A stretch of 60,335 nucleotides of DNA, taken from the NCBI GenBank assembly GCA_016208485.1, contig JACQXY010000014.1, positions 1 through 60,335 on the forward strand, in the 5' to 3' direction. Within the stretch, counting starts at the first letter, position 1. Every line of letters starts with the position of its first letter. Positions 53,427-60,335 of this stretch are shown here, in pieces. The position numbers were made by a program, and so were the translations under genes. The notes below the pieces were generated by a model that did no database searches, had not been told where the DNA came from, and worked only from the letters and a program-made list of their open reading frames with translations. This DNA is from Acidobacteriota bacterium. GTDB taxonomy: Bacteria > Actinomycetota > AC-67.

Positions 53427-54253
53427 GACTCCCTCCTTCGGTCGGCCCGCTCCCGGCGGGTCCCCTGCGTCAGTTGGACGGGTGGCGCGGCGTGGGAGTT
53501 CCCCCCGGTCCCGGGGTTTCCCCCGTCCCCGAGAAACCCCGGCGCCGAGGGGCAGAGGTCGAGCAGGGGGCATTCCCGGCAGAGAGGCTGCGGCGCGCGG
53601 CAAACGGTCCGCCCGTGCGCGATCAGGTTCAGGTGCGCCTCAACCCGGCCGGCCGGCGGAACGAGCATCTCGAGCGCCTCCTCCGTCCGCTCCGCGCTCG
53701 CACGCGGCGCCACGAGCCCGAGCCGGCGCGCCGCGCGGTGTACGTGGGTGTCCACCGGAAGGGCCGGGCGCCCGAGCGAGAAGGCGAGCACGCAGGCGGC
53801 CGTCTTCGGCCCGACACCCGGCAGCGAGCAGAGGTACTCGCGGACCTCGGAGTCGGTCAGCCCACCCAGCCGCGCGAGCGAGAGACCCCCTTCGCGCCGC
53901 TCGATCTCCCGAAGGATCGCCTTGATGCGCGGAGCCTTGGTGTTCGCGAGTCCGCCTGGGGCGATCGCGCGAGCGAGCGCCGGGGTTCGGGTGTGCGCGG
54001 CGGCCTCCCACGTCGGAAAGCGGGAGCGCAGGCCGTCCCAGGCCCGGTCGCGATTGGTGTCGCTCGTGCTCTGGGACAGGACGGTGAAGATCAGCTCGTC
54101 GAGCGGGTCCCGTCGGGCCGGGAAAAGGCGGACCGGAGAGGGGCGCGCCGGGTGGCCGGCGCCGTAGGCCCGCGCGAGCCGGCGGATGATCTCGCGGGAG
54201 CGGGCACGCTCGGGCGCTCCGGTACCATCGCCCGGCAGGAGGCGGCTCGCCAT
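53423..54253 (-). CDS. nth: Endonuclease III (DNA glycosylase/AP lyase)
   Basis: 276 residues. HhH-GPD fold with helix-hairpin-helix LPGVGPKTAACVLAFSLGRPALPVDTHVHR containing the lyase Lys (GPKTA) and catalytic Asp (VDTHV), and a [4Fe-4S] cluster CX6CX2CX5C (CRAPQPLCRECPLLDLC). A 40-residue low-complexity C-terminal tail follows. Removes oxidised pyrimidines. The ATG lacks a Shine-Dalgarno but has TAGAGT 6 nt upstream, suggesting a leaderless message. Confidence 0.93.
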   Translation of the reverse strand: MASRLLPGDGTGAPERARSREIIRRLARAYGAGHPARPSPVRLFPARRDPLDELIFTVLSQSTSDTNRDRAWDGLRSRFPTWEAAAHTRTPALARAIAPGGLANTKAPRIKAILREIERREGGLSLARLGGLTDSEVREYLCSLPGVGPKTAACVLAFSLGRPALPVDTHVHRAARRLGLVAPRASAERTEEALEMLVPPAGRVEAHLNLIAHGRTVCRAPQPLCRECPLLDLCPSAPGFLGDGGNPGTGGNSHAAPPVQLTQGTRRERADRRRES

Positions 54254-54259
54254 GGGCAA

Positions 54260-54265
54260 ACTCTA
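54260..54265 (-). promoter_or_regulatory. Candidate -10 of nth (leaderless)
   Basis: TAGAGT on the minus strand ends 6 nt before the nth ATG. No good -35 is visible. Confidence 0.35.
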
Positions 54266-54379
54266 CTTGCAGACCTACTACTGGTTCGATCTCGCCCTGG
54301 CCGTGGCGGCGGAGATGTCGGCGGCCGGGGCCGGCTGGGAGTACGTCCCGCAGGGGTGCTCCGCCGGGCGCGCGCCCCG

Positions 54380-55693
54380 CTACACGCGCGCGAGGTTCTC
54401 GAACTTGGTGTACTGGCCGAGGAAGGCAAGGTTGATCGTGTCGGTCGGGCCGTTCCGGTGCTTCTCCACGATGATCTCGGCCTCGCCCTTCTTCGGCGTA
54501 TCCGGGTCGTACTTCTCCTCGCGGTAGACGAACATCACGACGTCGGCATCCTGCTCAAGCGCCCCCGATTCGCGTAGGTCCGCGAGCCTGGGGCGCCGGC
54601 TGCCGCGCCCCGCCTGCTCGGGCTGGCGCGAGAGCTGAGACACCGCCACGACCGGCAGGTCCAGCTCCTTCGCGAGGATCTTGAGCGAGCGTGAGATGTC
54701 GGAGACCTCCTGGACGCGGTTCTCGGTCCGCCGCGGAGAGGTCATGAGCTGGATGTAGTCCACGACGACGAGCCCGAGCCCGTGCTTGCTCTTCAGACGC
54801 CGGCACTTCGCGCGGATCTCCCCCATCGTGATCGACGGGGTGTCGTCGATGTAGAGCGGAGCCTCCGCAAGGCGGCCGACGGCGTGAGAGACACGCCCCC
54901 ACTCGGCCTCGCCCATGTGGCCGGAGCGGATCTTGACCGTATCGACGCGGGCCTCGCCGCAGATCATGCGCTGCACAATCTCCATCCAGCTCATCTCGAG
55001 CGAGAAGATGGCGACCGGGATGCGCTCGTTGGCAGCGATGTGCTGCGCCATATTGACCACGAGACTGCTCTTGCCCATTGACGGTCTTGCCGCCACGAGT
55101 ATCAGGTTCGCCGGCTGCAGGCCCGACAGGAGCCGGTCGAGATCGGCGAAACCGGTCGGCACGCCGGTGACGTCCGATTGGCGCGTCGCCAGGCGATCGA
55201 TGTGCTCCATGGCATCGCTGAGCAGATCCCGAAGCGGCCGGAAATCCTGGTGGATCCGGCGCGCCGCGACGGCGAAGACCAGCTCCTCGGCGCGGTTGAC
55301 GGCCTCCTCGATGTCCTCGGGAACCTCGTAGCACTCCTGGGCGATCTGGGTCGCCGCGTCGATCAGGCGGCGGAGTGGCACGCCCGAAACGAGCGTGTGG
55401 ATGAAGGGGGCCCCGCCGACCTGCTCGAGGACCCCGCGCCGCCGAAGCTCCTCAGCGACGGTGATCGCGTCGATCGGCTCCCCGTGGCCGAAGAGGTCGC
55501 GAACCGCCTCGCAGATAGACCCGTGCGCCTCGCGGTAGAAATCTTCCGGCCGCAGGATCTCGAGCGCCTCGCCGACCGCCGCCTTGGACAGGAGCATGGA
55601 CCCGAGGACCGATTCCTCGGCCTCGAGGTTGTGCGGGGGGACTCGGCCACCGGGGGGCGCCGAGTCGCGCGGGAGCGGACGGACCTGAGCCAT
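54380..55693 (-). CDS. dnaB: Replicative DNA helicase DnaB
   Basis: 437 residues. N-terminal DnaB domain (VPPHNLEAEESVLGSMLLSKAAV to about 115), linker, RecA-like motor with Walker A ARPSMGKSS, H1a GLQPANLILVA, Walker B LVVVDYIQLM, H3 VVAVSQLSRQPE and LADLRESGALEQDADVVMFVYREE. No intein. It unwinds DNA at the fork. rplI, a frequent neighbour, is not upstream; instead a sigma-factor relic lies divergent. No strong Shine-Dalgarno. Confidence 0.96.
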   Translation of the reverse strand: MAQVRPLPRDSAPPGGRVPPHNLEAEESVLGSMLLSKAAVGEALEILRPEDFYREAHGSICEAVRDLFGHGEPIDAITVAEELRRRGVLEQVGGAPFIHTLVSGVPLRRLIDAATQIAQECYEVPEDIEEAVNRAEELVFAVAARRIHQDFRPLRDLLSDAMEHIDRLATRQSDVTGVPTGFADLDRLLSGLQPANLILVAARPSMGKSSLVVNMAQHIAANERIPVAIFSLEMSWMEIVQRMICGEARVDTVKIRSGHMGEAEWGRVSHAVGRLAEAPLYIDDTPSITMGEIRAKCRRLKSKHGLGLVVVDYIQLMTSPRRTENRVQEVSDISRSLKILAKELDLPVVAVSQLSRQPEQAGRGSRRPRLADLRESGALEQDADVVMFVYREEKYDPDTPKKGEAEIIVEKHRNGPTDTINLAFLGQYTKFENLARV

Positions 55694-55837
55694 CAGCTCG
55701 TCACGCTACCCGGCCCCTACGACAATCAACCGCGCGCTCCCCAGGCGACCGGGCCGGGGTCCACAGAATCGGGCGTTCCTCCACAGGGCAGACCTGCCCG
55801 TCCCCAGACTCGTCCACAGGACCCCCAAGATGTCGGT

Positions 55838-55858
55838 GGGCCGCCCTTCGGGCGGCCC
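55838..55858. repeat. 9-bp hairpin in the dnaB leader
   Basis: GGGCCGCCC and GGGCGGCCC separated by TTC. It would form near the 5' end of the dnaB leader RNA. The leader also has TCCACAG three times (55760-55766, 55780-55786 and 55813-55819). Confidence 0.6.
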
Positions 55859-55878
55859 GGTGGTGCGCGAACGTCGCG

Positions 55879-55906
55879 ATTATAGGGGGTGGCCCGAGCC
55901 GGTCAA
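55879..55906 (-). promoter_or_regulatory. Strong promoter facing dnaB
   Basis: On the minus strand: TTGACC (complement of 55901-55906), 16 nt, perfect TATAAT (complement of 55879-55884). Predicted start near 55872 gives a leader of about 180 nt before dnaB. Confidence 0.75.
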
Positions 55907-55970
55907 GACGGGGAATCGTCGCGACCGTTCCGGGGCTGTCGCCTTTTCCCTCTCCCCGGCGTATAACGAT

Positions 55971-56099
55971 GGTGAAGAGGATTTGAAGGACCAAGAGATC
56001 GCCGACGCTCTCGGCGTGAGCCTCGCCTCGGCGAAGAAGCGGATCGAGCGAGCGCTGAAGCGACTCGGAGCGTCTCTTGGGGAGCGGAGGGAGCCATGA
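55971..56099 (+). pseudogene. 5'-truncated sigma factor (region 4 relic)
   Basis: The frame reads EEDLKDQEIADALGVSLASAKKRIERALKRL, the helix-turn-helix of sigma region 4 of an ECF-like sigma factor, but nothing before it matches regions 2 or 3. No ATG fits; a TTG at 55983 could start a 38-residue remnant. It ends with an ATGA overlap into the anti-sigma-like gene, as intact sigma/anti-sigma pairs do. Confidence 0.7.
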
Positions 56100-56812
56100 G
56101 CCTCGAGTGCCTGATCAGGGAGGCGTTCCAGGGACTCGCGGGCGAAGTGCGCCCGCGCGCGGATGCGTGGGCGCGCCTTGAGGCCCGCGTCCGCGCCCAT
56201 CACCGGCGCCGCGTCGGCCTCACGTCCGTCCTTGCCGTCGCGGTCGCGGTCGCCGCGGCGCTCGCAATCCCGCGGGAGTCGCCCCGAATACTGGTCCCGG
56301 CGCCGCCGCGCGAGGCCGGTTGGCGGACCTACCGGGACGCGCAGCTCGGTTGGTCCATGCTTTACCCGCCAGGCTGGCACGCCCAGAGTTTCGACGAGCG
56401 GAGGAGGGTCTGGCTGCGGGGCGCCCTTGTCTCGAACATCGATCACGTCTTCGATCACCCGGCGATCAAGGACGGCTGGACCAGCGCGTGGGACATGCGG
56501 GGCCTGCCGTCCAGTCTCGTGGCCGTGGAGTTCCGTCTCATGGTCCGCGGCGGGCCGGGCAGGCGATCCGTTCCCCCCGACACGCCGTTCCCGCTGTCTC
56601 TCGACCAGGCGGGGTCGCACGGCGGGGGTCCCGAGGGAGCGGCCGAGTACGGGGCGCCGCCCTCGCTAGATCTCCCCGTGACCGTCCGGGGAAACGCATA
56701 CTTCGTGACCGTGTGGATAGGGCCCGGCGCCTCGGAGAAAGACAAGGAGATCGCGCGCCGGGTGGTCGAGTCGATCTCCTTCGAGGCCGATGGAGGCAGT
56801 CCGTCTCCGTGA
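56096..56812 (+). CDS. Anti-sigma-factor-like membrane protein
   Basis: 238 residues, start overlapping the sigma relic. N-terminal 30 residues are cytoplasmic and helical (MSLECLIREAFQGLAGEV), a membrane helix spans about 38-58, and the rest is extracytoplasmic. It includes GWRTYRDAQLGWSMLYPPGWHAQSF, a PsbP/lipoprotein-like sensor motif, and RGNAYFVTVWIGPGASEKDKEIARRVVESISF. It is not a recognisable zinc anti-sigma domain; the role comes mostly from position. With the sigma partner broken it may now be orphan. Confidence 0.65.
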   Translation: MSLECLIREAFQGLAGEVRPRADAWARLEARVRAHHRRRVGLTSVLAVAVAVAAALAIPRESPRILVPAPPREAGWRTYRDAQLGWSMLYPPGWHAQSFDERRRVWLRGALVSNIDHVFDHPAIKDGWTSAWDMRGLPSSLVAVEFRLMVRGGPGRRSVPPDTPFPLSLDQAGSHGGGPEGAAEYGAPPSLDLPVTVRGNAYFVTVWIGPGASEKDKEIARRVVESISFEADGGSPSP

Positions 56813-56890
56813 GGCGCGGCAGCGCGCACGGCGCGTATGAAGGCGTGCAGGCCGGCCTGGCCATCTATCGGGCGGGTCGCGCAGGAACCC

Positions 56891-57985
56891 TCAGGATCCG
56901 AGGTCCACGAACCACAGGCGGTAGATGTGTCCCTTCGGATCGAACAGGCGGGGGATGCGCACCTCCCAGGTGCCGGGGCGGCCCCTTGCGAAGGCCACCG
57001 CCGGCGATTCCATGGGATAGTGGCCGTGCACGTCGTACGGGCCAACAGCACGGTCCACATACGCGTTTCGCGGCTGATGGTCCTCGCAACCGACCCAGGC
57101 GCTGCAGTACGAGGTCGTTTCCCCGTCGGGGGTCGTGATCTGCACCTCTCCGAATCCCTCCCGCATGTAGATGGACCCGCCGGGACCCCAGTGACCCTCG
57201 TTGTAGAGCGGCACCGCCATCACAAGGCTCGGGCCCACGGCCGCCCGGCTCCAGCGGGCGTTGAGGGCGACGGCACCCGGCAGGCCATCGGCGGCGAAGT
57301 CGGCCACCATGTCGGTCACCCGCACGACGCTCACCCGGTCGGGCCCCCCCGCGAGAAGGACAGGTTCGGGAACGTCGCCGTCCGCTTCCAGCGAGAAGGT
57401 GGCATGCATGGGCTCGTTCGAGGAGAACCCGAAGTACAGGTCCACAGGATCCGCGAAGGGACCCGGTCCGACGAACCCCATGCCGATCACATTACCCATT
57501 CCCTCCGTGAGGTGGTGGCGAACAAGCGGCGTCTCCGCGCGAGCGCCGCCTGCTCCCACAACCGTGGATTCCCCATCGTGGTCAATGGTCATCTGGGCAC
57601 TCGCACGCATGTCCGTGAGAACCGGGGTGCCGTCGGCCCGAAGCGCCACCGCGAACCCGGTGAGATACATCCGGCCGAGGTTCTCTCGCTTCGCGCGAGT
57701 CCACATCATGATGTCGGGACGGATTTCGATGCCGGCGGGGACGCGCACGCGCCAGGCGAGTACGCCGGCTCCGGTTGTGGCCGCCTCCACCGGACCGTAG
57801 CGGATTGTCGCCTTGGCACCCGTAGCGCCCGCCGCGGGAAGCAGCGCAATCAGGACTGCGCTCGTAGCCGCAAGCCTCCGGCGCGGGCGTGGACGCTTGG
57901 GGGCGAGCGCCCCCCCAAGAGAGCGCGCCAGCGGGGCTCGCCCCCCGTCTCCGGGGGCGGCAGCGGGGTAGGTCTTCGCCGTCAC
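56891..57985 (-). CDS. Secreted protein of unknown function, operon gene 5
   Basis: 364 residues, GTG start overlapping the upstream stop (GTGA). Basic N-region then a signal helix (about 37-55). The mature part is beta-rich: GVLAWRVRVPAGIEIRPDIMMWTR, MGFVGPGPFADPVDLYFGFSSNEPMHATFSLEADG, WSRAAVGPSLVMAVPLYNEGHWGPGGSIYMREGF, SYCSAWVGCEDHQPRNAYVD (one Cys pair) and WEVRIPRLFDPKGHIYRLWFVDLGS. No family was recognised. Last gene of the exported operon. Confidence 0.75.
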   Translation of the reverse strand: MTAKTYPAAAPGDGGRAPLARSLGGALAPKRPRPRRRLAATSAVLIALLPAAGATGAKATIRYGPVEAATTGAGVLAWRVRVPAGIEIRPDIMMWTRAKRENLGRMYLTGFAVALRADGTPVLTDMRASAQMTIDHDGESTVVGAGGARAETPLVRHHLTEGMGNVIGMGFVGPGPFADPVDLYFGFSSNEPMHATFSLEADGDVPEPVLLAGGPDRVSVVRVTDMVADFAADGLPGAVALNARWSRAAVGPSLVMAVPLYNEGHWGPGGSIYMREGFGEVQITTPDGETTSYCSAWVGCEDHQPRNAYVDRAVGPYDVHGHYPMESPAVAFARGRPGTWEVRIPRLFDPKGHIYRLWFVDLGS

Positions 57986-58893
57986 GGCTGGTCACACCAC
58001 CCGCCGAGACGTACGGGTTCGGCAACGGCGGTACGGAAGTCCGATGCCCAGCACTTCGGCTCGGGTGGCCTGCCGAGCTTCTCATATTGGGCCTTGTACC
58101 CAACGTGGGTCTGGTGATCTCGGAGCCTTGCCGCGGTGACGGCGGGGTCCGGATCGAGCCAGGTGTAGGTCGCCTCGCCGCGCGCCCGGGTCCGATACCC
58201 GACGTGGTCCACGTACTGCACGGGCGCGAGAGAGGTCTCGGGCGTCAGGGACCAGACGTTGCCCGCATTGTCGTCGAAGCGCGTGGCGATGGCAGCCCAT
58301 GCGACCGCCTCGCCGTAGTACGCCTCATACTCGAGCGCCACTTCTCCCTGCAGGCCCCACCATCCAGGGTGGTACTCGGTGATAAGGCGCGCGTAGGCCG
58401 TGGTGCAGGGCAGGTAGGTGGTGCATGCCCCGAACGGGACCGTTGAGCTTTCGCCCTCAACGGGAACCCCGGCATCCTCGGGCGAGGCACCGGTGGGCCC
58501 GACGGGCACACCACCAGCATCTTCCACCGCGCAGGCGGTCCCGTCGTAGACGTTGTCGAGCACGGTCCGGGTGTCCGGATCGAGGGCGGCGTAGTGGAGA
58601 GGGCGGGAAGCGAGGAGCCACGCCCCCACCGGCGTACCTTGCAGATTTCCTCCCGTGCAGACAACCCGCGGGTTCGAGTCGGGCACTACCCAGCGGTACG
58701 ACGGCCGAGCAGCCGAGGATGGCGCCACCTCGGAACCCGGGGATGAGGACGGCAGCCCCCACGCGGACCACGGCAGCCCCGTCACGGCGAGGATGCCGGC
58801 AAGCACGCTCAGCGCGCCGCCGGGCGACGGCCCGGCTCGCGACCGGGCGTCCCGAGACACCCGAGTGCACGCAATACCGATCAACGAACTCAC
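57982..58893 (-). CDS. Secreted protein of unknown function, operon gene 4
   Basis: 303 residues from a GTG overlapping the preceding stop (GTGA) with AGGAGG beside it; a TTG 9 nt on is an alternative. Signal helix about 23-42 (LSVLAGILAVTGLPWSAWG). Mature part with scattered Cys (VCTGGN, CAVED, FGACTTYLPC, KCWASD, WCDQP) and aromatic blocks YHPGWWGLQGEVALEYEAYYGEAVAW, ATRFDDNAGNVWSLTPETSLAPVQYVDHVGYRTRARGEA. No family was recognised. Confidence 0.75.
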   Translation of the reverse strand: MSSLIGIACTRVSRDARSRAGPSPGGALSVLAGILAVTGLPWSAWGLPSSSPGSEVAPSSAARPSYRWVVPDSNPRVVCTGGNLQGTPVGAWLLASRPLHYAALDPDTRTVLDNVYDGTACAVEDAGGVPVGPTGASPEDAGVPVEGESSTVPFGACTTYLPCTTAYARLITEYHPGWWGLQGEVALEYEAYYGEAVAWAAIATRFDDNAGNVWSLTPETSLAPVQYVDHVGYRTRARGEATYTWLDPDPAVTAARLRDHQTHVGYKAQYEKLGRPPEPKCWASDFRTAVAEPVRLGGWCDQP

Positions 58894-59540
58894 CCCTCCT
58901 GATCGCCCTCCAGTGCCACCACAGCGAACGTCGCCCGAAGGGCGACGTGCCCGCCCTCTCTTGCGGTGAGCCGGTCGCAATCGATGTTGCCGGCCAGGGC
59001 CCGCTTGTCCTGGTCAGCGCGATCTACCGATAGGAGGCATGAGTCTTCCGGTTGGTTCAGGCCATAGGACACGCGCCGCCACAGAAACTCGACGTCGCCG
59101 ATGCTCACCTTCCCGTCCCGGGTCAGCCGCACTTGCATGCCTTGCGACGCGCGGAACACCACGACATTCAGCGACATCGGGTCCGGGCCCGGGCCCGGGG
59201 CCTCGAAGCTCGCGAGCGCACCCTGACGCTCACGGCTGGCGAACCCCGACAGCCCGAACACCACCGTCGCCGCCCGCAGGTCGACAGGACCGGGGCCGCC
59301 CGTGATCCAGACTGTCGCATGACCTTGCCCCCGGGAGACCGGCTTCGCCTCCGCGCGCGAGCCGCCCGCCGGCCGGGCCGGGACCTGCCCACGCACCGAG
59401 GCTCGGCAGCTCGCCATCGCAAGGGCGACGCCGAGAGCGACCGCCGCCACAACCACCCCCCGTGCCAACCGGCGGGTTCGAATCCTCGGGAGGCGCGAGA
59501 CCCCCCGAGGATTCGACCAGCACGCTAGGAGCCAGTCCAT
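58890..59540 (-). CDS. Lipoprotein of unknown function, operon gene 3
   Basis: 216 residues. Signal peptide ending in lipobox AMASC (Cys about 45), so anchored outside the membrane. Blocks: VWITGGPGPVDLRAATVVFGLSGF, MSLNVVVFRASQGMQVRLTRDGKVSIGDVEFLWRRVSYGL and two further Cys (DSCLLS, DCDRL). The following gene overlaps by GTGA. No family was recognised. Confidence 0.75.
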   Translation of the reverse strand: MDWLLACWSNPRGVSRLPRIRTRRLARGVVVAAVALGVALAMASCRASVRGQVPARPAGGSRAEAKPVSRGQGHATVWITGGPGPVDLRAATVVFGLSGFASRERQGALASFEAPGPGPDPMSLNVVVFRASQGMQVRLTRDGKVSIGDVEFLWRRVSYGLNQPEDSCLLSVDRADQDKRALAGNIDCDRLTAREGGHVALRATFAVVALEGDQEG

Positions 59541-59547
59541 AGGTGGC

Positions 59548-59997
59548 TCAGTAGGCCCCTACGAGCACGCGCACCGGATTGCCGGAGTCGTCGATCACCG
59601 TGGTCAGATGGACTTCCCGGGGAGCGCCTGCGAGAACGATGGTCGCTCCGTTGGTCAGGGTCACCTTCGTCCCGCTCTCCACGGTCCCGCAGCGCCCGGG
59701 TGTCTCAGCAGGGGCGACGGACGCTATCTGTGCGGTGTCCGCATCCGCCCCCGGCACCTGGGACCAGACCTCCGCAACCGCGGTCGTCGGGGGACCCTCG
59801 GGAGCGGGAAAGATATCAAGCGGTGCCGGCAGGGAAGGGGCAGGGATACCCTCGGCACACGGAATGCTGTCGGCATCTGACCACCCGGGACCCGCCCCCC
59901 CAACCAGCAGCGCGCCCAACACCATCATTCCGGCGGCGAGCCCGAGGAGCGCAGTCCTGGTCGGCCTTCGCTCGCCTAGGATTCTCACGCGCTTCAT
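59548..59997 (-). CDS. Small secreted protein of unknown function, operon gene 2
   Basis: 149 residues, AAGGAGG ribosome site. Signal helix about 17-38. Mature part has two Cys (IPCAEG, GRCGTV), a Pro/Ala-rich segment, and a C-terminal strand-rich block GTKVTLTNGATIVLAGAPREVHLTTVIDDSGNPVRVLVGAY. Unrecognised. 7 nt before the lipoprotein gene. Confidence 0.75.
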   Translation of the reverse strand: MKRVRILGERRPTRTALLGLAAGMMVLGALLVGGAGPGWSDADSIPCAEGIPAPSLPAPLDIFPAPEGPPTTAVAEVWSQVPGADADTAQIASVAPAETPGRCGTVESGTKVTLTNGATIVLAGAPREVHLTTVIDDSGNPVRVLVGAY

Positions 59998-60044
59998 GAC
60001 TACCTCCTTGCTCGGTCCGGCGTGTCCAACCTTCGCTCCTGCAC

Positions 60045-60335
60045 TCACGTGCAGTCCCGGGTCCATAGAACCCCGCCGTGGTAGAACCAGCAGTCCGAAG
60101 CAGATGCCCAATCGTAGTCCCACCGGTGGTCGGCCTTGAACCCACCCTCAACCTGAGCCCAGTGGTTGCTCACGGATACGAAGTCCGCCGTGGCGGTCCA
60201 CCAGAACCCGGGAGTCACATTCCAATACAGCCAGCACTGGTACAGACCGGCTCCGTTCGGCGTCCAGTCCGGGTAAGTCCATCGCGCGCAGTACTTCGCG
60301 TTCGCCAGCTGCCATCCTCCGTCCCAGTACCAGAC
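60045..60335 (-). CDS. Trp/Tyr/Cys-rich protein, C-terminal 96 residues (5' end outside window)
   Basis: Open to the right edge. The visible part is extraordinarily aromatic: about 17 Trp in 96 residues, for example VWYWDGGWQLANAKYCARW, GLYQCWLYWNVTPGFWWTA, VSNHWAQVEGGFKADHRWD and DCWFYHGGVLWTRDCT at the C-terminus. Cysteines are paired by spacing. Likely an exported beta-rich protein. It is 47 nt upstream of the small secreted gene and in the same direction, so probably the first visible gene of the operon. Confidence 0.8.
   Translation of the reverse strand, partial: VWYWDGGWQLANAKYCARWTYPDWTPNGAGLYQCWLYWNVTPGFWWTATADFVSVSNHWAQVEGGFKADHRWDYDWASASDCWFYHGGVLWTRDCT

Noticed and set aside
54252..54527. 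Plus-strand gene between nth and dnaB (MGKLYLQTYYWFDLALAV...)
   Set aside because: It starts on the same CCATGG as nth, runs antisense into the dnaB end, and no ribosome site or family supports it.
55760..55819. Origin of replication near dnaB from TCCACAG motifs
   Set aside because: Only three partial boxes, no AT-rich unwinding region and no dnaA/dnaN nearby; the full TTATCCACA is absent.

Overview
High-GC (roughly 70%) bacterial chromosome window, most likely from a poorly characterised actinobacterial (Actinomycetota) lineage. This is inferred from the GC content, lipoprotein signal peptides of a Gram-positive type, direct-repeat PHO boxes of the GTTCAC type with 11-bp spacing, TANNNT -10 hexamers lying 6-9 nt from start codons that lack a Shine-Dalgarno (leaderless genes), and the gene content. 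No rRNA, CRISPR array, integrase or complete insertion sequence was seen. One tRNA-Gly(CCC) is present.

Layout. 1-1.8 kb: 3'-truncated thiC on the minus strand behind a TPP riboswitch. 1.9-14.7 kb: a purine biosynthesis cluster (purC, purS, purQ, purL, purF, purM) interrupted by small accessory cassettes: a HEAWH-motif membrane-anchored protein, a membrane protein, a BrnT-type toxin-antitoxin pair, a ribbon-helix-helix protein, and two tandem proteins made of ClpC N-domains plus a zinc ribbon. The cluster ends in a histidine kinase translationally coupled to purM and a GyrI-like protein. 14.8-18 kb: secreted serine protease, a frameshifted beta-propeller-repeat protein, and a VapBC pair. 18-31.5 kb: branched-chain amino acid use, with an E1alpha/E1beta/E2 oxo-acid dehydrogenase operon led by an ImmA/IrrE-type peptidase, a Liv ABC importer (LivK, LivH, LivM-LivG fusion, LivF), a leucine-dehydrogenase-family enzyme, a LOG-family hydrolase, and a PIN toxin with a HARE-HTH-like partner. 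Import, deamination and oxidative decarboxylation of Leu/Ile/Val would be covered by these genes; E3 is not in the window.

31.5-40.2 kb: phosphate region with two divergent OmpR-type regulators (one followed by the tail of a deleted kinase), pstSCAB, phoU, and a PhoR-like kinase, with three PHO boxes. 40.4-50.4 kb: an unknown conserved gene, M14 carboxypeptidase, an HMG-CoA-synthase-like/DUF35 fusion with a thiolase, dcd, a GH5 glycosidase and a CocE/NonD hydrolase. 50.6-55.9 kb: tRNA-Gly, a DUF433 antitoxin with a truncated DUF5615 toxin, EamA transporter, DUF4349 protein, endonuclease III and dnaB. 55.9-60.3 kb: a sigma-factor relic with an anti-sigma-like gene, then a minus-strand operon of five consecutive exported proteins of unknown function that runs off the right edge.

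Most noteworthy for follow-up are the tandem ClpC-N/zinc-ribbon proteins, the five-gene secreted operon, the HMGS-like/DUF35 fusion that seems to lack catalytic residues, the HARE-HTH/PIN pair, and the widespread leaderless start architecture. All functions are read from the sequence and remembered family features; no database search was run.
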